Source: Beroe ovata (taxonomy: Eukaryota > Ctenophora > Nuda > Beroida > Beroidae). From it: a stretch of 64,000 nt of DNA. The notes beneath the pieces were generated by a model, which made no database searches, was not told the origin of the DNA, and saw nothing but the letters and a program-made list of their open reading frames with translations. The position numbers were made by a program, and so were the translations under genes. Of this stretch, positions 22,101 through 37,100 are shown in pieces; position 1 is the first letter of the stretch; every line of letters starts with the position of its first letter. The stretch covers positions 44,841 through 108,840 of the forward strand of contig CAMPET010000138.1 of the NCBI GenBank assembly GCA_946803715.1. Direction: 5' to 3'.

Positions 22101-25100
22101 AAACCATTTGATTTGGTCATTCTAAATTTCAACTTTTGAAACTTCTAGGAAATATTGCGACTTCAGTGAGCTTCAAAACTTTCTTACGCGAACTCTGAGT
22201 CTGAGTGAAGCCAATTATCAAACTAATTATAGCATCCCGCAATTATGAACTGTCACAATCCTATCACAATTTTGATAAAATGACCGGTAATTTGAAATCA
22301 CCGCACAATTTAGTCACACACGGTATAAGTAAGATCATTAGATTTAGATAAACAAACAAGAATAACAGACCTACGTATAGTTGTACCTACTTAGTCGAAT
22401 TGGTAAATTGAAATAGTTATTAAAGAGTACCTGTTGAGATTCTTGACGAATTTGGGGGCTGTGAAGATCCGACTGAGGCTCTTGTTCCTGTTTTTGTATT
22501 TGGACGGAGTTTGGGAGAGGAGGGTGGGGAAGAGGAAGTTGAATTGCATGCGGAGGTCGGAGAGAATGTTGGAACACCGACTCATGTGCGATAGCGCGTC
22601 GGGAGGAGGGCTTGCGTCCGACCAATGTGATAGCGTACACCTGCATGTTCAGAGCTGTCAGGAGGTGAGAGATAGGACAAGGGATCATGAGCGGTTAACA
22701 AAGAGTGATACATCTTTGAATGAGTGATAGAGTAGGGGTTGTATTAGGCCACCGGCCAGCATAATATACGGTGCAAACCTAATAATCGGTGAGGCAGTCC
22801 CGAATCCCTTCACATTTCCTGCCTGTACTCTGAAGAAGTATGCTACACCCTGAAACAGTAATAAGATTGAATAAACACTTGTGCCAGTAGTGGGTTACAA
22901 AGCTGAAGAATGGTATATTAATTAGGGGCAAAATCTCTTCAACTGGGAAAAAATTTAAAACAAGCTCATTCCTTCACCAGTGTATCTCTTTTGGTCCCCT
23001 CTATTACCACTGAGTTTCTTCAAATAACATGATTTGTTCCTTTCCGGCCCCTAACTATATTGACCAAACAATGATCGTGTAGCAACTATAGCTATATCAG
23101 TTGACAGTTCTACATCACGTGCAGTGTACCTTGTAGTGTACATCACGTGTACTACACGTGATGTAGTGTACCTTGTTCAGGCCGGATACAAGATGGGAGA
23201 GGTAGTTGGTCGTTGTGACGATTTCCGTGTGCACGTCACTCAGCAGATTAGGACACGTGCTCCACTGAACTGCGGGGAAAATACACGTGGTCAAATAGAA
23301 TCGTGTGCACACGTGTGGTTAAATTTTAGCCATTTCCTCAATTTGCCTCCGCGGATTATGATGATACCCCGATCAAGATCTATAATAGATAATATCATGT
23401 CTCTACTCGCAGCTTGATTATCTCGGTTCGCCCTCACATATATCAAGAGACGTTTATCTCATATCTAAACATCTTTGAACTTGAAGCACGATATGATAGT
23501 TGATAATATGGTTTTACGTCAATCAGGAATTGAGCATCTTTTAGAACGACACGTACCACGTTCGTACGTCAGATTATCATTGAAATTTCTGAGAAACACG
23601 AATTATACCTCGTAACTAGGCGATTGGGCAAATGATGAATTTCTGCACAGCAACAACATCATAGACTTGATTAACATTTTCTTACGATGATTAAATTTAA
23701 AAATAGTATTAGTTCCAGCCGTAAACAAACGTCATACATATTTATTCATAGACCCAATTAAAAGGGAAAGAAAAGGAGAGGCTCCACAAATATACATTAA
23801 TGTACATTAATGTACATTAATCTCGTAAATGTACATTAATCTCGTAAGGTAGACAGCGTCGTGACAATTCTTGTCACGATTATTCAGGCTGTAAAATTCA
23901 CAAATTACAGCATATCCATTATCAAGCTTGACTGAGGCACACACCCCATCTCAAAGTCACTGCGCACTGCCAAGTGCCCCACCCCATTGAGAGTAGACAT
24001 CACAGCACACATGTGACCAGGGTTTATACACATATCAAACACATTCACTTTGAACATTGTACTCAGGACCAATAAGATCACGATTACTGTTAGTCTGAGC
24101 TGGCGGACGCACTGTTATCCCGCCACCTATAACATTCGCGCCCGCCGCCGCCGCCACTGAACAAGAGCGTGCCTGTTGTGGCGAGGGCCGGACAACTCCG
24201 ATCAGAGACATTCCCCGCCGTGCTGTGGACACCTCGATTTCAGTGTGCCGGACTATGGTGTTTTGCTGCTGAAATCCGGTCTGTGCCGGCGTGAAGGGGT
24301 GTGACTTACACTGGCACACCCTAATCATATAGTCCCGGAGGTTCTTTATCCGCAGTATGTACACTAGTGGGTTAACCGTGCTGTTGAGGGGGATAGTGTA
24401 GATAGTGATCCAAATGTACAGCTCCACAGCATACTTCCTGGGTAGTATCCTGGGCTGAAGTGAGATGGTGTACTCACTGAGCATCTCCACCACGTCTATA
24501 GCCATGAGGAAGCAGTAGGGAAGGTTGAAGAGGATGTAGACTGCTGTCAGGATGACAATTGTCAGCGTTGCCGAGCTCTTGATCTTATGCCCTATGTCGG
24601 ATGTTTTCTTCTTGTTGATAATGAATACCGAGTCCGATTTGAGACTCTTCTTGCCAGGGAGACAGTTGAAGGAGTCACTCTTCTCCTTCAGATGGTACAC
24701 AGAGAAGAGGCAGCTGATCACAATGGGGAAGAGGGGCAGGATGAACTGTACTGCAATGAGAACCGTCATTAGGGCCTTGTACTCGGCACTCCTGTAGTCG
24801 AATATCTCACTGACAAACCAGCCACAACTGCCCGCCTCAGGGACAAACACATACGAGGAGCCGTACCACCAGGGCAAGGTCTGTTGGACGAGCAGCATCA
24901 CCAGGTACGTGGTAATGGGCCAGGCTATGTGCCGGAAGTAGAGCCGGAGGAAGGGCAAGAACATGGAGAGGGTGCGGAGAATGCTCATGAGTCCGATACA
25001 GAATACCGAGAGCCGACTCACAACCTGGTAGGAGTAGCCCCAAACAGAGCACAGGATGGGGTAGGAGAAGAAGTGGGGTTGCCCCTCCGAGAGGTTGGAA

Positions 25101-28100
25101 ACAGCCGAGGGGAGGAAGAGGACACAAATGACGAGGTCCACCCCGTTCATGAAGATGTACAGGAGAGACACGTACGTGGGCCGGTCCTGGTACTTGCGAA
25201 TGAAGTAGGTGAGGGACAGGAAGTTGGCCGGGACCCCGATACAGAAACACAAGGTGGAAGCCGCCCCGAAGGGCCACAGGGTGGGCATGAGGCTTGCACT
25301 GGGTCGGGTCACGGGTGGAGTGGCTGTGAACATGGTCACGAGAGCTGTACGTAATGGGGGGAGTGTTAGAGGTTTGAGGGGAGTGTCATGATAAGTCATG
25401 AATATGGTGATATGCTATAACGGACTATAGGAGTGGATTATGAAAATCAAACATCATATTATGAAGCACAAGTCTGATTTATGAAACACAAGTTTGATTA
25501 ATCAGCACAAAGGATATGTGCAGTTGTCGATCACACAACGCGGATACAAGCACATCGAGTAGGCATGAACTCGAGTATATGAACTGTATACCGTATTTCA
25601 CGCAAAGCTCATCAGTCACCTGTCGGTGTATCATAATGGTATGTGACATATCATGTCAAAATCTCAATTACAAAAATGCAATTCTTGTCAGCCTGCACAG
25701 CTGTCATCTTCAAGTTCAACTTCTTATCTGTGGCTAGTGCTATATAATATCGAAGTATCTCCAAAAAATGCTTAATCGACCGCTGCATATTTAAGGCGTC
25801 GATCTGCGGGATCACCTAAATCCATGATACACCTGATCTTGCTGGATTTGGTCTATATCAAATAGTATCTATATCAAATAGTATATGGCCCGCTACATTT
25901 TGATTAATGATTGGTGCTGGTAAACTTCGCGCAGCGATATCATACCAGGTTATATTACCCTCCGAATGATCAAATACCACTATTAAAGATGGCCTACACA
26001 TCATGATCAGAGTCTCTGAAGATATCATGAACTATTAATCATCGAGAATTTACAAGAGATTTACTGTATGTCAAGGTATGGAGTGATTCATGGGGGAAGT
26101 ATGGCGCGCAGCTATCTATATTATAATCGAGAGAGCATCTTAAAACGTAGATCACTAGCGGGGGCTACAAATGGAGTCGGAGAGCCGCGATTTTTTGCAT
26201 GGTGGTACAAAAAGATAAAATCTGGTTAAATGTCGAGTCAGAATTTTGATTTAGGTCTTAGATTTTCTGCAATCGGCGTCGAAAATTTGAAAAATCATGG
26301 TATAGTACCCGCAGATGATCGATGTTAAGTTTACAAGCGTGCGTTGCTACGGCAGCATAGGAGTTGCACGTGCATATTCATCGAATGCGCGCGCGCGTAA
26401 CTTTCTCCCTCATTTGTTATTTCTTTGTTCCGAGACGTTGCGGCTTTGATGTTCACACGATCCAACACGCACTCACGCATAAACGCACACAATTTGCGTG
26501 GGACAGTCACTATGCCGAGATGTACAAGACGGATTTCTACGCCAAGAGATGACGCTTCGTGATACTAAACACTTAAACATTTCGTGACGACCACTACCGT
26601 GGATGCTTCAAAGATTACAGCCGAAAGATGAACAAGCTCCAATGCCCCGGTATGTGCAAACTTCTTAACCTGGGTTATCACGTTCTCTCTTGACACCACT
26701 NCTTATAACGTGTCAAATGAACATTGAACATCGTATATTTCAGCCAGACTCTGGTACATATAACGGACAAACGTGCCGTGAATTGATCATGGAGTGCATG
26801 CAAAATTAATTACGATCCGAGGAAACACACGCGTAATATATTGTGCCACACTGCCACGCGTGAGATACTAAAATAACGCGTCATGGTATGCGAACTGCCC
26901 TTTAATATTCATTGGATGATCGGCTATATATAGTCGCAAATCTGAGTCCGATTAATTTCGGACATAAACGTCTCCACGATAATGAGTTTGATAGACAACA
27001 TCTAATTAGGAGAACCTATTATTGTGCCATTACATATCAGATACAGTTAATCGAAATCACCTTCATATCATTGAGTAAACCAGCTTAGTCTTTCACACTA
27101 AACATCAGTTCAAAGAGAAATATTCAAATGGTCAAGATTCGATCAACGTGTGAGTAATCAATAATTCTACTCGATAATTCTCTTAAACTGATATTCAGCA
27201 CTTGATATCCTGAGAAGTGGGAAATAAGATGCAATGAAGCTAAGTTTATTGCATTTCGGGGGAGGGACAGGATCTAATCATGAAATCAACGGTTACTAAG
27301 TTTTCCAATAAATTTCGAATGTCGGGGAAACATACTATCACTATGAGTATGACTATCATAGTGACGGGATATCAGTAGGGAGAGGGATCAGTAGTAGAAA
27401 GTGTTATACTTCCTCTTTCAAAAACCACTATTTTAGGATGTGCTAATATGTACAACGCCTAGCTGAAACCTGGAATAGGTATTTATCTCCTGTCTGCTTG
27501 AAACCTTTCAACAATCCAATTTAGGTTTTATAAACCCAAACCTATTAAGCTATTATAACGCAAGTATAATATGGCGAAAATAATAACGCAAGTATAATAT
27601 GGCGAATTATAGTGAAGTAGTAATATGACATGCACTCAAAGTAGGCATCGTGACGAGTGCTTTATACGAGCGTTCAAATAGTGCATTACCTAACACCATT
27701 ACTAATGGTGTTAGGTAATGCACTACCTATTTGTACGGTCGTGTAAAGCACTCGTCACGATGGTCCATAACCTCGTACAGGACCAACGAGGAGACGCACA
27801 TACACACGTCACTTATACGTCACAAGAGAGACGTGTTCTACCTACTATTTAGTACGTGTTCTAGCACTGCAGATGGTCATTTGCAAGCGACTTTTATACC
27901 CTCACACGTATATTTTAAGTAGATGTGTATGCAGCCGCCACGCATGACACTCTAAGTATGTGACAACGTCGCAGTACATAATTACCGCCTTGGTGTCACT
28001 GTGTCAGAGCCGTTGTAAAATGACAAATGTCGTCTGTCACACGGCACCAGACACGACAAAATATGAGCCATTTCAGTGCACCATGTCTCTTTGTTTTCCA

Positions 28101-31100
28101 TGCACAACTCATGAGCGCTCACCAGACGGAACATGTTTGGCGCGCACACAGATCAGAAACCCATGGGCAATCAGTGGTTTCATCACAACAAATTGGGATT
28201 TGTTGGAACAAGGGGTAGTGGGAGCAAATTTAGTGGTGGTAGCAAATTTGGCGGGTTTTGAATGAAAATGTTGGTTTAATACACAGACAAATTATAGTGC
28301 CGTTATGTAATAGTGCCATTAGCTAATAATTAGAGGCAAACATCCTTCCCCTTATAAAAACCACAGATTCGATGTTTTAGATTTATATGGCAGCAGCTTG
28401 GTTGAACATGAATCATAATCAAGCCGCGGTGCAGTTTAGTCTGTTTTAACGGATGTTGCTATTATAAAGGTTGACTCAATCAATGTTCACAAACAGCTGT
28501 TAGGCAGTTTAATTGAGCAGACGAATAAAACCATTTCCTGGAATTGGAAACCCGCAATCCTCCGTGCTTCCCCGAATAACCCCAGGTTGTTTATACACGG
28601 AATTCGTCGACACAGAGAACAGTATTAATATGGCCGTGACCGCGCCGTGACGATGGAATTGGTTTGAAATCCGCCGCATCACTTAATCATTCCAATTATC
28701 CCATTCCCAATGCAGTCACTGTCAAAATACGCTACGCACTATCCAGTGACCATGAAATGCCAATATAAAGTCCAAGGGTGATGTTCTGGCTGGGCCTAGG
28801 GAAATATAACTGGTTCGTGGCTAGAAAACCGTGCCACACCAGGGTTTATGCATGGCTGTGCTGACAGTGTGACATGTCCCAGATGTCATATGCAGGGTAC
28901 TATACGAGCATATAGCAGGTGTCTAGGAATGCGCTAGTCTGACAGCCTGACAGGGCACAATTACGGTCCATCATAAGAGTTTGACCAGTGCATACCTACT
29001 GTATAAATACCTAGAGAATTTGCTGAGCTTGAGTCGGGGGTGTGTTACGCAGTATTCAGCTTGGTACATCTATACACACGAGAACCGACTGTGGGTACCT
29101 TATGTCGGCCAAACGTAAGGTGTTTTCCCACCTTGCTCTAATATCAGACAAGACAGAAGCAATTTAATTGCGGGTCCCACTTCGAGAAAATGGTCGTTAA
29201 TATTATAAATTGCAAAGATGTTTCGTTTCGCAGAAGATGGAGTAACTCTTTGTACTTGTAGAGATTAAAAAATGGCGGATCAAGCGAAACGATGGGTGAA
29301 TGGATAGGGACACCGTTATACAAGAGATTGTGGTAAAAACTCATTATTATCTAACGTTCTAAAGATTTGCGTCGCGCATGAGTGATTTTCGAACACGGAC
29401 AACATGATGGCATGACACTTCTAATACCTACATAAATGGCATAAAGAAATTGCTAGGCATACTTATATAGATTGCAGTGGCAGTTGAAGATGTCCCGGGA
29501 ATGATTAAATCCAAGTGGGTTCAGTTATATAGGCTTGACCATGTCTTGTGAAAATTTTACCATCTGGTGTTGAATCTCACGTTAATTAGATGAATCGTAC
29601 TGGACAAAATCATGGATATTCGGTTAATATTTATGTATGTTACAATTTTTCCCAAAACCAAATGAGATTTGGTTGTTTTAGTCCGCAGCATCTGTGCGTC
29701 CTTTATTCAAAAGTCTGTGATACGAAAAAGAACGCGGCATATACGTCAGACTGCCGCCACATCACGTTTAGAAGTAAATATTTATGTATGTTACCATTTA
29801 TGTTATGGTTACGTGCATTACATAATCAGTTTCAGAGCTTAACCATTATGTTATTTTCCTCAGAAATTGGTCACAGATGAAAATATACTTAAGATAGCTG
29901 TTATACGTAAACACTAAACGGAGCAATAATTATGTTTTGTGACAATCAAATATATCGCGGTGCGTGAAAAAAGCCCCTATCATAAACACCAAGTCTTATG
30001 AAAATGTCACGCACACACACAAACACACAGACGGACACACACAGTGCAAACACAGACATAGGCACAGGCACACAGACATAATATACACATAGACAGACAC
30101 ACAGGCAGGCAATCGGAATATGCTGATATGCACGTCAAGAAAATAAAAAGTCCTCTAATGTGTTATGGCTTTATGGCTATCACGATGTTAATGGCTATCC
30201 CATCCCAGGATATGCGATTTATAAAGTCAGCTCCCTGATATTTGTAAGCTCGAGAATTATCACCATTCGCACACGATTATCAATATTAACACACGATATT
30301 AACACACGATATCAACACACGATATTAACACACGATATTAACACACGATATAACCATTATAACCCAGAGCTCTCCCGATTGCGAACGTGAAAGACTTTAC
30401 TGAATACGACATGTACAATGGATTAAGTATCATGGTTGATAAGATCGTGTCTGGCCATGATGAGCGAGGCACAATGCAGACGCACAATGCTGAGGGTCGT
30501 ATATAACGCTATTATAGATTTGTTTGGGTGTGGTAAAAATCAACTATAGTCGTCACGGGATCACAGCTGTTAAGTAATTGAAGTTTGTCGTGGACAACTG
30601 TGGGTACGAATTTGCCGGAAACCGACAGTTTTAAGAAAACTGCTTCCTCGGAACTCATGATCCGAACACGGAAGTACGTACTGCTTCAACTTTCAACTTG
30701 TAAAGTTGTAAAAGCACAAGTTGTAAAAGCAAAATCTCTGGCCATTGTGTGGGTAACCATCAACCTCTATTCGAGATTCAACTCATAAATTGCTCACCAC
30801 GATGAAGATATTTCCTTGTGTTTGAAACTTACCCTTATAATGGGTGATGAGAGCGTGTTTGGAGTCTGGCGGTTCGTAACATTCCAGTTTAACAGAATTA
30901 CTATCCTGCACGGACACGCCTACTCGTTGTGGGGGTCCGGGCAACGCTGCGGGAGATTCACTGATGATCACGTGTGATCACCATGTCACGCAAATTTGAA
31001 ATTATGCGTGGAGGTACAACGCGCCATTTCAATCTGTGCGTGATGCGGATCAAAATGAAACTTGGAATTAACGTCATGATGACACACCACATACCAGTGT

Positions 31101-34100
31101 TTTTGAGAGTATTCAGCATCCGGTGATACCGCCACAACCGTTGATTAACTTCCGGAGATGCACCTTGATCTGAAACCTGTAGAAAAATTTGTACTGTTTT
31201 AGTAGATTGGCGGTGGGTTCACGACAAGTAAAGCAGCCTAGCAGCAGAGAAATTATAACAATCTTGTCTCGGGAATGGAAATCTAAGAGCTGCCAACAAA
31301 AAATGAACATAATTCTGGGACTGGAATTACGTAACTTTAGCACGGTCAATAATATAGCATTAGCACAATATATAATGATAGTCGAGAACACATATATAGT
31401 TTTTAATAACGGCTCCGCAATTTAACATTGCGTCATAACGCCAGCAGCGTCAGCAGACAATATATGGCGGAACAAAATATACCGTCCGGGAGAATTATAA
31501 AGGGCCTTCCCTGAGCGCACCCTGAATGTTGATAGTGAACAATAAACTAATAAACGCTGCCCGAGTGAAATGCGGGGCCGCTATAGAATGATACACGTGC
31601 TGTGGAAACGCGCGGTTTATTGTGAAACACGTGTCTTCACTTACACAGTTGTCAAGGAGATGGGAGTTGCACGGATTGGTCAGGACACTTGTACGGCTGA
31701 TCTCAGTCTCGTGAAGCAGTGCTAACACGTGCTCGTAACGTGTATTAGGGTCCTGCTTGTCTGAGGGGCGGAGTACACGTGAGAAGAAATAACCTAGAAA
31801 GATATTGAATCGGGGAGACGCGGCATTTTCCTCAGCAATCACGAATCCTCTCAAGGCAATTGTAAGCTTATGTAATATCAAGCATGATGCAATTTCCTCA
31901 CATCTGTTGCTTTCTCCAGCCCCATGATGTTGCAATACCCTAGCAACGGGCGTATCTCCTAGCAACAGGGCTACATCAAGTGGTTTCATGTTGTCTTCAT
32001 TCTCTCTGAGTTGATTTATAACAGTTAACTTAGGTGGATTGGAGGTTATAGATTGAGATAAATAGCCTAGAACTTGAGTAACAAAGTAACTCAAGATTGA
32101 GATGCATCGCCTAAAACTTGAGTCAGAGTAATCATCTCCAACTTAAGTTTCAAGTTGAGTTACACAACGCACTCACCCGTTGATATCGATTCCTGGACAT
32201 GTCACCAGGGAACAAACTTTGCTATACGAACTCATCTCGATAGCATGGAACAGCCCCTTCAGATCTTCACTCCCACCGCACTTCTGTGATCTGTCTGAGG
32301 ATTGTTGGACCGGTTATTGGAACAATTCCAAAATCTGTCCCTCCCTCCTCCATTAAAATCACTATAGTGTCAGCCAGTTATCCGACGATATAGGCTATAT
32401 CGACAGTACGTGGGTCTTGGATGTCAAGATTTATGCTCGATATTAAGAGCTGTAGTAGTATTGATTATGTTCCCCTAATTTCATATGAGGTGTAGTCTCG
32501 AGCTACTACAGTCACAGCTATTATAAGTTCCCCGTTGGTCAGTTAACCGATATTTGATTCGATATTTGATTAGATTCAAAATTCAAAACCAGCGCTTTAT
32601 AGCGCATGGTGCTCATCTAGAGCATATATCCACAACACCTACAAATAACCCGTTAGCAGTTCATATCGAGATAGTCACTGGCATTTAGACTTAGGAAGTT
32701 GGTATGTAATACCACTACTTTGCACCAAATCAATTTTGATAATAGCAGACTTTTACCACGAAATCGCGGGTTCCCATTATCGTGATAATATCTCTCACCT
32801 GAAGGCATGATACTAGAGTATGCTACTTCGCTTGTGCCTGGCCATCGCTCTTTCTTACTGAAAATCGGGGTGTCAGAAGATTTCAAAATTGTAAAAAATT
32901 GATACACTTCAAAATTGTTGGTGAGATATTCTGAATCAAAAGAAGGTGGATATGATATCTATACACGAAAATTTGGTAAGATGATGCCACATTGCCACTG
33001 TGTCCAGACCTATACATCATAACGAACACTACATAAGCAACAAACACTCAGCAAGCAACTGCGTAATCGAGGAGTTTTCTCAATAAGAGCACACTGGAAA
33101 AAAGTATGGAAAACAAAGAAATTATTTTTTTTGCGATGCTCGAGTAACAAGTACAAACTCTTTCATGTTCGCTATTGTGTTGTCATGTCTGTGTGTTATC
33201 AAACATGGAACATGGAGGTCAACTTCGACCATAATCAGGAAATTATACGTTTATGAGTGGTGAAATAACGATCACAAGGAGATAAAACAAATGTGAATGA
33301 CGAAAGGAGATTGTAAATCACAACCAGGAAGTAGTTTGTCCTCTAGGTATGAGGTATCATTGGGTACGTAAGTACAAATGACGAATGTGGGAGGGCAGAC
33401 TTCATTCTGTCGGGTCAAATGCATCGGTTCTGCCCATTGGCTCGGCATGAAACCACTTCCTAGAGGGGCCGTGTGATTCATATGCACTCGGTTATTGGTA
33501 CGTAGAATCATTGAAACAACGACGCATGAGTTTACAAAATAAAATGAGCGATGGGTTGGCATGCATTCAATTTCATGTGTTGCCATGGTAACCAATATTC
33601 AGAGGTATTGCGGAGGTAAGACAGATTACGATTCAACGCATACTGATAATCGGGCCCAAATAGTGAGGGAGGAATTGTGACAGAATAACCTTTGACAACA
33701 TTTTGGTTAAACTTCGCATAGGTACATAAACAGGGGTCTTATGAATACTACCTACAGTGACATGATAGCGGACACCTATGTTGGAATTGTTTTGGAACAT
33801 AATATATGAGGAACAGATAGGTACACACAAACATTCCCAACATGGCACTCGCAAAGCCACCTGTATTCAAAATAGTATTTGAATAGCAAATTCGAGGGGA
33901 AAAGAAACACAAGTCTCTGAATAGAACAAGAATACCACATTTTCGGAAAGTGGAATAAATTATCCAAAGCCAGAACAATGAACACTTTGCCGTGTGTAGT
34001 AATATGGTCACAGGTGCAGTGTCCAGGTAGTTATTCACAACGTCTTATGTTACTGGGCCATCTGGGCAATGAATCGCACACAGATTCTAGATAAAGCATG

Positions 34101-37100
34101 TCTTTTGAAAAATTTGCAATTGGAATTTGTTGAATACCTACGAACTGAGGATTCCTGTGGAAAATCTCAAGGGTCTTACCTGTCGACTAGCGGCTGTCTC
34201 GTTGCAGAAACCTGAAAGGAATAGAAATAGGTAACGGTCGAAGAAATAAACAATTCGAAATATCAGGACGAAAATTAGCTGTGCTTCACATACTCTCTTA
34301 TCCTTCACAAGTTTTTGTATAATTTCACGAATCGAACAAAGGAACGGCATCGCAAAACACTCAGTACTCGGAACATGTCTCCAGGCTCTAGTTTAGGGAG
34401 TGGTGATATGAACACGTCTCTCCCTAATTAGTGAGAGTTCCCTAATTGGGTGTATACTGGTATTGTAATACGGTGACGTGTTTCTCGCTAATTAGGTGTA
34501 ATGAGGGGGCAAATCAAAATGAGGATTGTTGACGACACCGCTTTGGTTTCATGTCATGACTGGTGTCAAATGATCGAAATCCTGTGAATGCATGTTTGAA
34601 ATCCAGACATGAATAAGTAAATGAAGACTGATGAGCCCTATAATATCATTTGATAGGATCATTTCATTCAATTATCTACGTACCCGTGAAAGAAGTGAGT
34701 TACAGCATGTTGTGGAGTTCATGCTCTCAAAGTATCTGGTTCTATCAGCACGCCCAACAGTTGGTAATCGGTGGTTAACGTGGGGGAATAGGTACTCAAC
34801 GAGAGCTGTGGAGGACTGACCTGGTATTCTAGAGTCTAACAAAAATATACTTGATGAACATTGAACAAGTTCAATTGAAGTTCATAGTAGAGACCAACTA
34901 TGGCAAGCTACCAGTTTGCAATTCAAAAATGAATTGTCAATCCAACAAAATGCAGATACAGTACGCACACATTATACTCTCAAACACGCTCAAATGATAG
35001 AATATAACAAGATTAGCAATGCAATGTGAGTGTAACATGAGATAAGAATGAATTTGTTCATGGCAAAAGTGAATTGCGATGGGTAGACAGTACCTATATA
35101 ACAGTCGGTAGGTATAACACTATGCAAATCGAACTTAACGTGGACGATGACCTATGTAGACTCGATTGACCGAAGGTAACAACCCACATGCGATGATGGT
35201 ACAAGATATTATTGGAAAGACATGACAGATGGTACCTATGGTTTTTCTATTCTCTAATACTCAGAAAATGAATCGAAACCATGTTAATGACTGGCAAAGC
35301 TCAGAGTAAAATCATGATCTAAGGGGTCATCTATAGAACCAGCGCATAAATTTTGAGGACTGAGGAAAGACGCGCACGTTGAGAAGAATGGGTTTGTCAC
35401 GAGGTTATTCATACCGTGAGAAAAGGCCCAAATTGTTAGCGAGAACCATGAAAAGTGCGCGAAAAAATTTCCGCGCGCAAGGACACGCGCGGTATGTACT
35501 CGATGTTTTTTAAGATATTTTACATGACCAATTCTTGTTCGGCGTCGCGCGTTCCGCACAAGTTTTGGAATTGTCATCACGAAATCTGTCTATTTAATGA
35601 TTTCACTATTTTTCTTCCACCTACGCATTGATTTCGATCTGCAGGTGTTTGCAAAGAGTTACTCACTTTAAGAGGCGACTTGGCGTCCAGTAAACCTGTA
35701 AGAAGATCACATTTCATCAAATTATCATCAACCGAGAACCATACTAACCCCCCTTCCCCAATTCATGTTGTTTGCACATGTGCACAAGAAATGAGTCAAT
35801 TTCTCAATAACTGTAACCATGGTATCCCAGTTATGATAATCCTGTAAACGAGGCCTCACGTGTACTAATGATAATAGCAATTACCAGTTTCCTGTAATCG
35901 ACTGCTTCGAATTACCGTCTCATGGCGAAAATGGCATGAAAAGTGAAAAATTAATTGGCTAAACCCTGATTATTGATAGGTAAAGCGTTCTAGCAGGGCT
36001 TTGATAAAATCTTTCATCGACTAATGACTTTCTATCGACTTGAAATGAAGTTTTCTCACGATAACGGACATTGGTAATCGGAAGTCATGTGGATGGACCC
36101 AGAAATCAATATTGAATATGAATTCGATTCAGTTGTTAAACAAAAGCCTATGTAACGTTTAGTTTGTAGTCCATGGTCAATATGGTCTATATTTCTTATT
36201 TAATGAAGTGTCCTGTATCTCTTTTCGTGAGGGAATGACAAGATGACTATAAATTGTGATGATTGGTGATGAACCAATGAAGCCATGTCTCGGGTTAGGG
36301 CTGGTTCAGCTAAAGGCATAGAATTCTAAAATAAAATCATCATGGTGACGTCATTGATCATCATGGTGACGTCATTGATCATCATGGTGACGTCATTGAT
36401 CATCATGGTGACGTCACCACACGACACACGGTTCACCCACCAATAGCAGGAGGGGCAGGCAGGAGGGCCCAACTTGGTGAGTGAGGTTTGTCATACACCA
36501 TCCTCAAGTACTGGTCCAGCGTAGGCCGCATTTCCCTGCAAGAATTAATTGGAGTTAGACCCCAAAAATATTGCAAATTCTGATTGTGAATGAGATCAGC
36601 TTGGAAAACATTTTTCATGCTTCTTTCATGCTTCTGTTAAAGAATAGTGTGAGTGAGTGAGAATGTCTTGGGCATCATCTAGCGTCAGATGACAGGAACA
36701 CACATATATTTCTCTTTACACAAACATTACTTCTAGCGAGAGTAAGGACCGAACTCCCATTTCAAGTATCAGAAAGGACATTCTGCTCGTTGCAGACACA
36801 CACGCGGGCACATGCTATTTCCACAGACTATTTACCTAGAGGGGTTCTAAGGGTGGTACAGAGTGGTTCTAAGCGTGGAACAGAGTGGTTAGGGGTGGTA
36901 TCAGGGTTTTCTCCTCGCATTGGATCACCGCCAGACCAGTGGTACCAGCACAAGTGTGATTACAGCAGAATCAAAGTGATAATTGTGTGTGAATCATGTC
37001 ACAGTTCATGATAATGTGCATATCATATCGGAAAATCACGGCGGTTTTGGAAATGTTGAAGTTGCAGCACGAGGCTAAAGATTGGAAATTGTGGTCAAAT

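Larger units (their letters stand above)
25400..30832 (-). other. Intronic remainder of the Wide-awake homologue
   Basis: Apart from the palindromic element at 27646-27762 and the minisatellite at 30269-30352, I see no exon. Positions about 27550-27607 hold a direct duplication of about 25 bases (ending TATAATATGGCGAA). Position 26701 is an ambiguous base. A CA-rich patch lies at 30005-30110. Confidence 0.5.

Noticed and set aside
24884-25354. 156-codon acidic open frame on the plus strand
   Set aside because: It is the antisense shadow of the GPCR membrane segments (Leu codons read as Glu/Gln).
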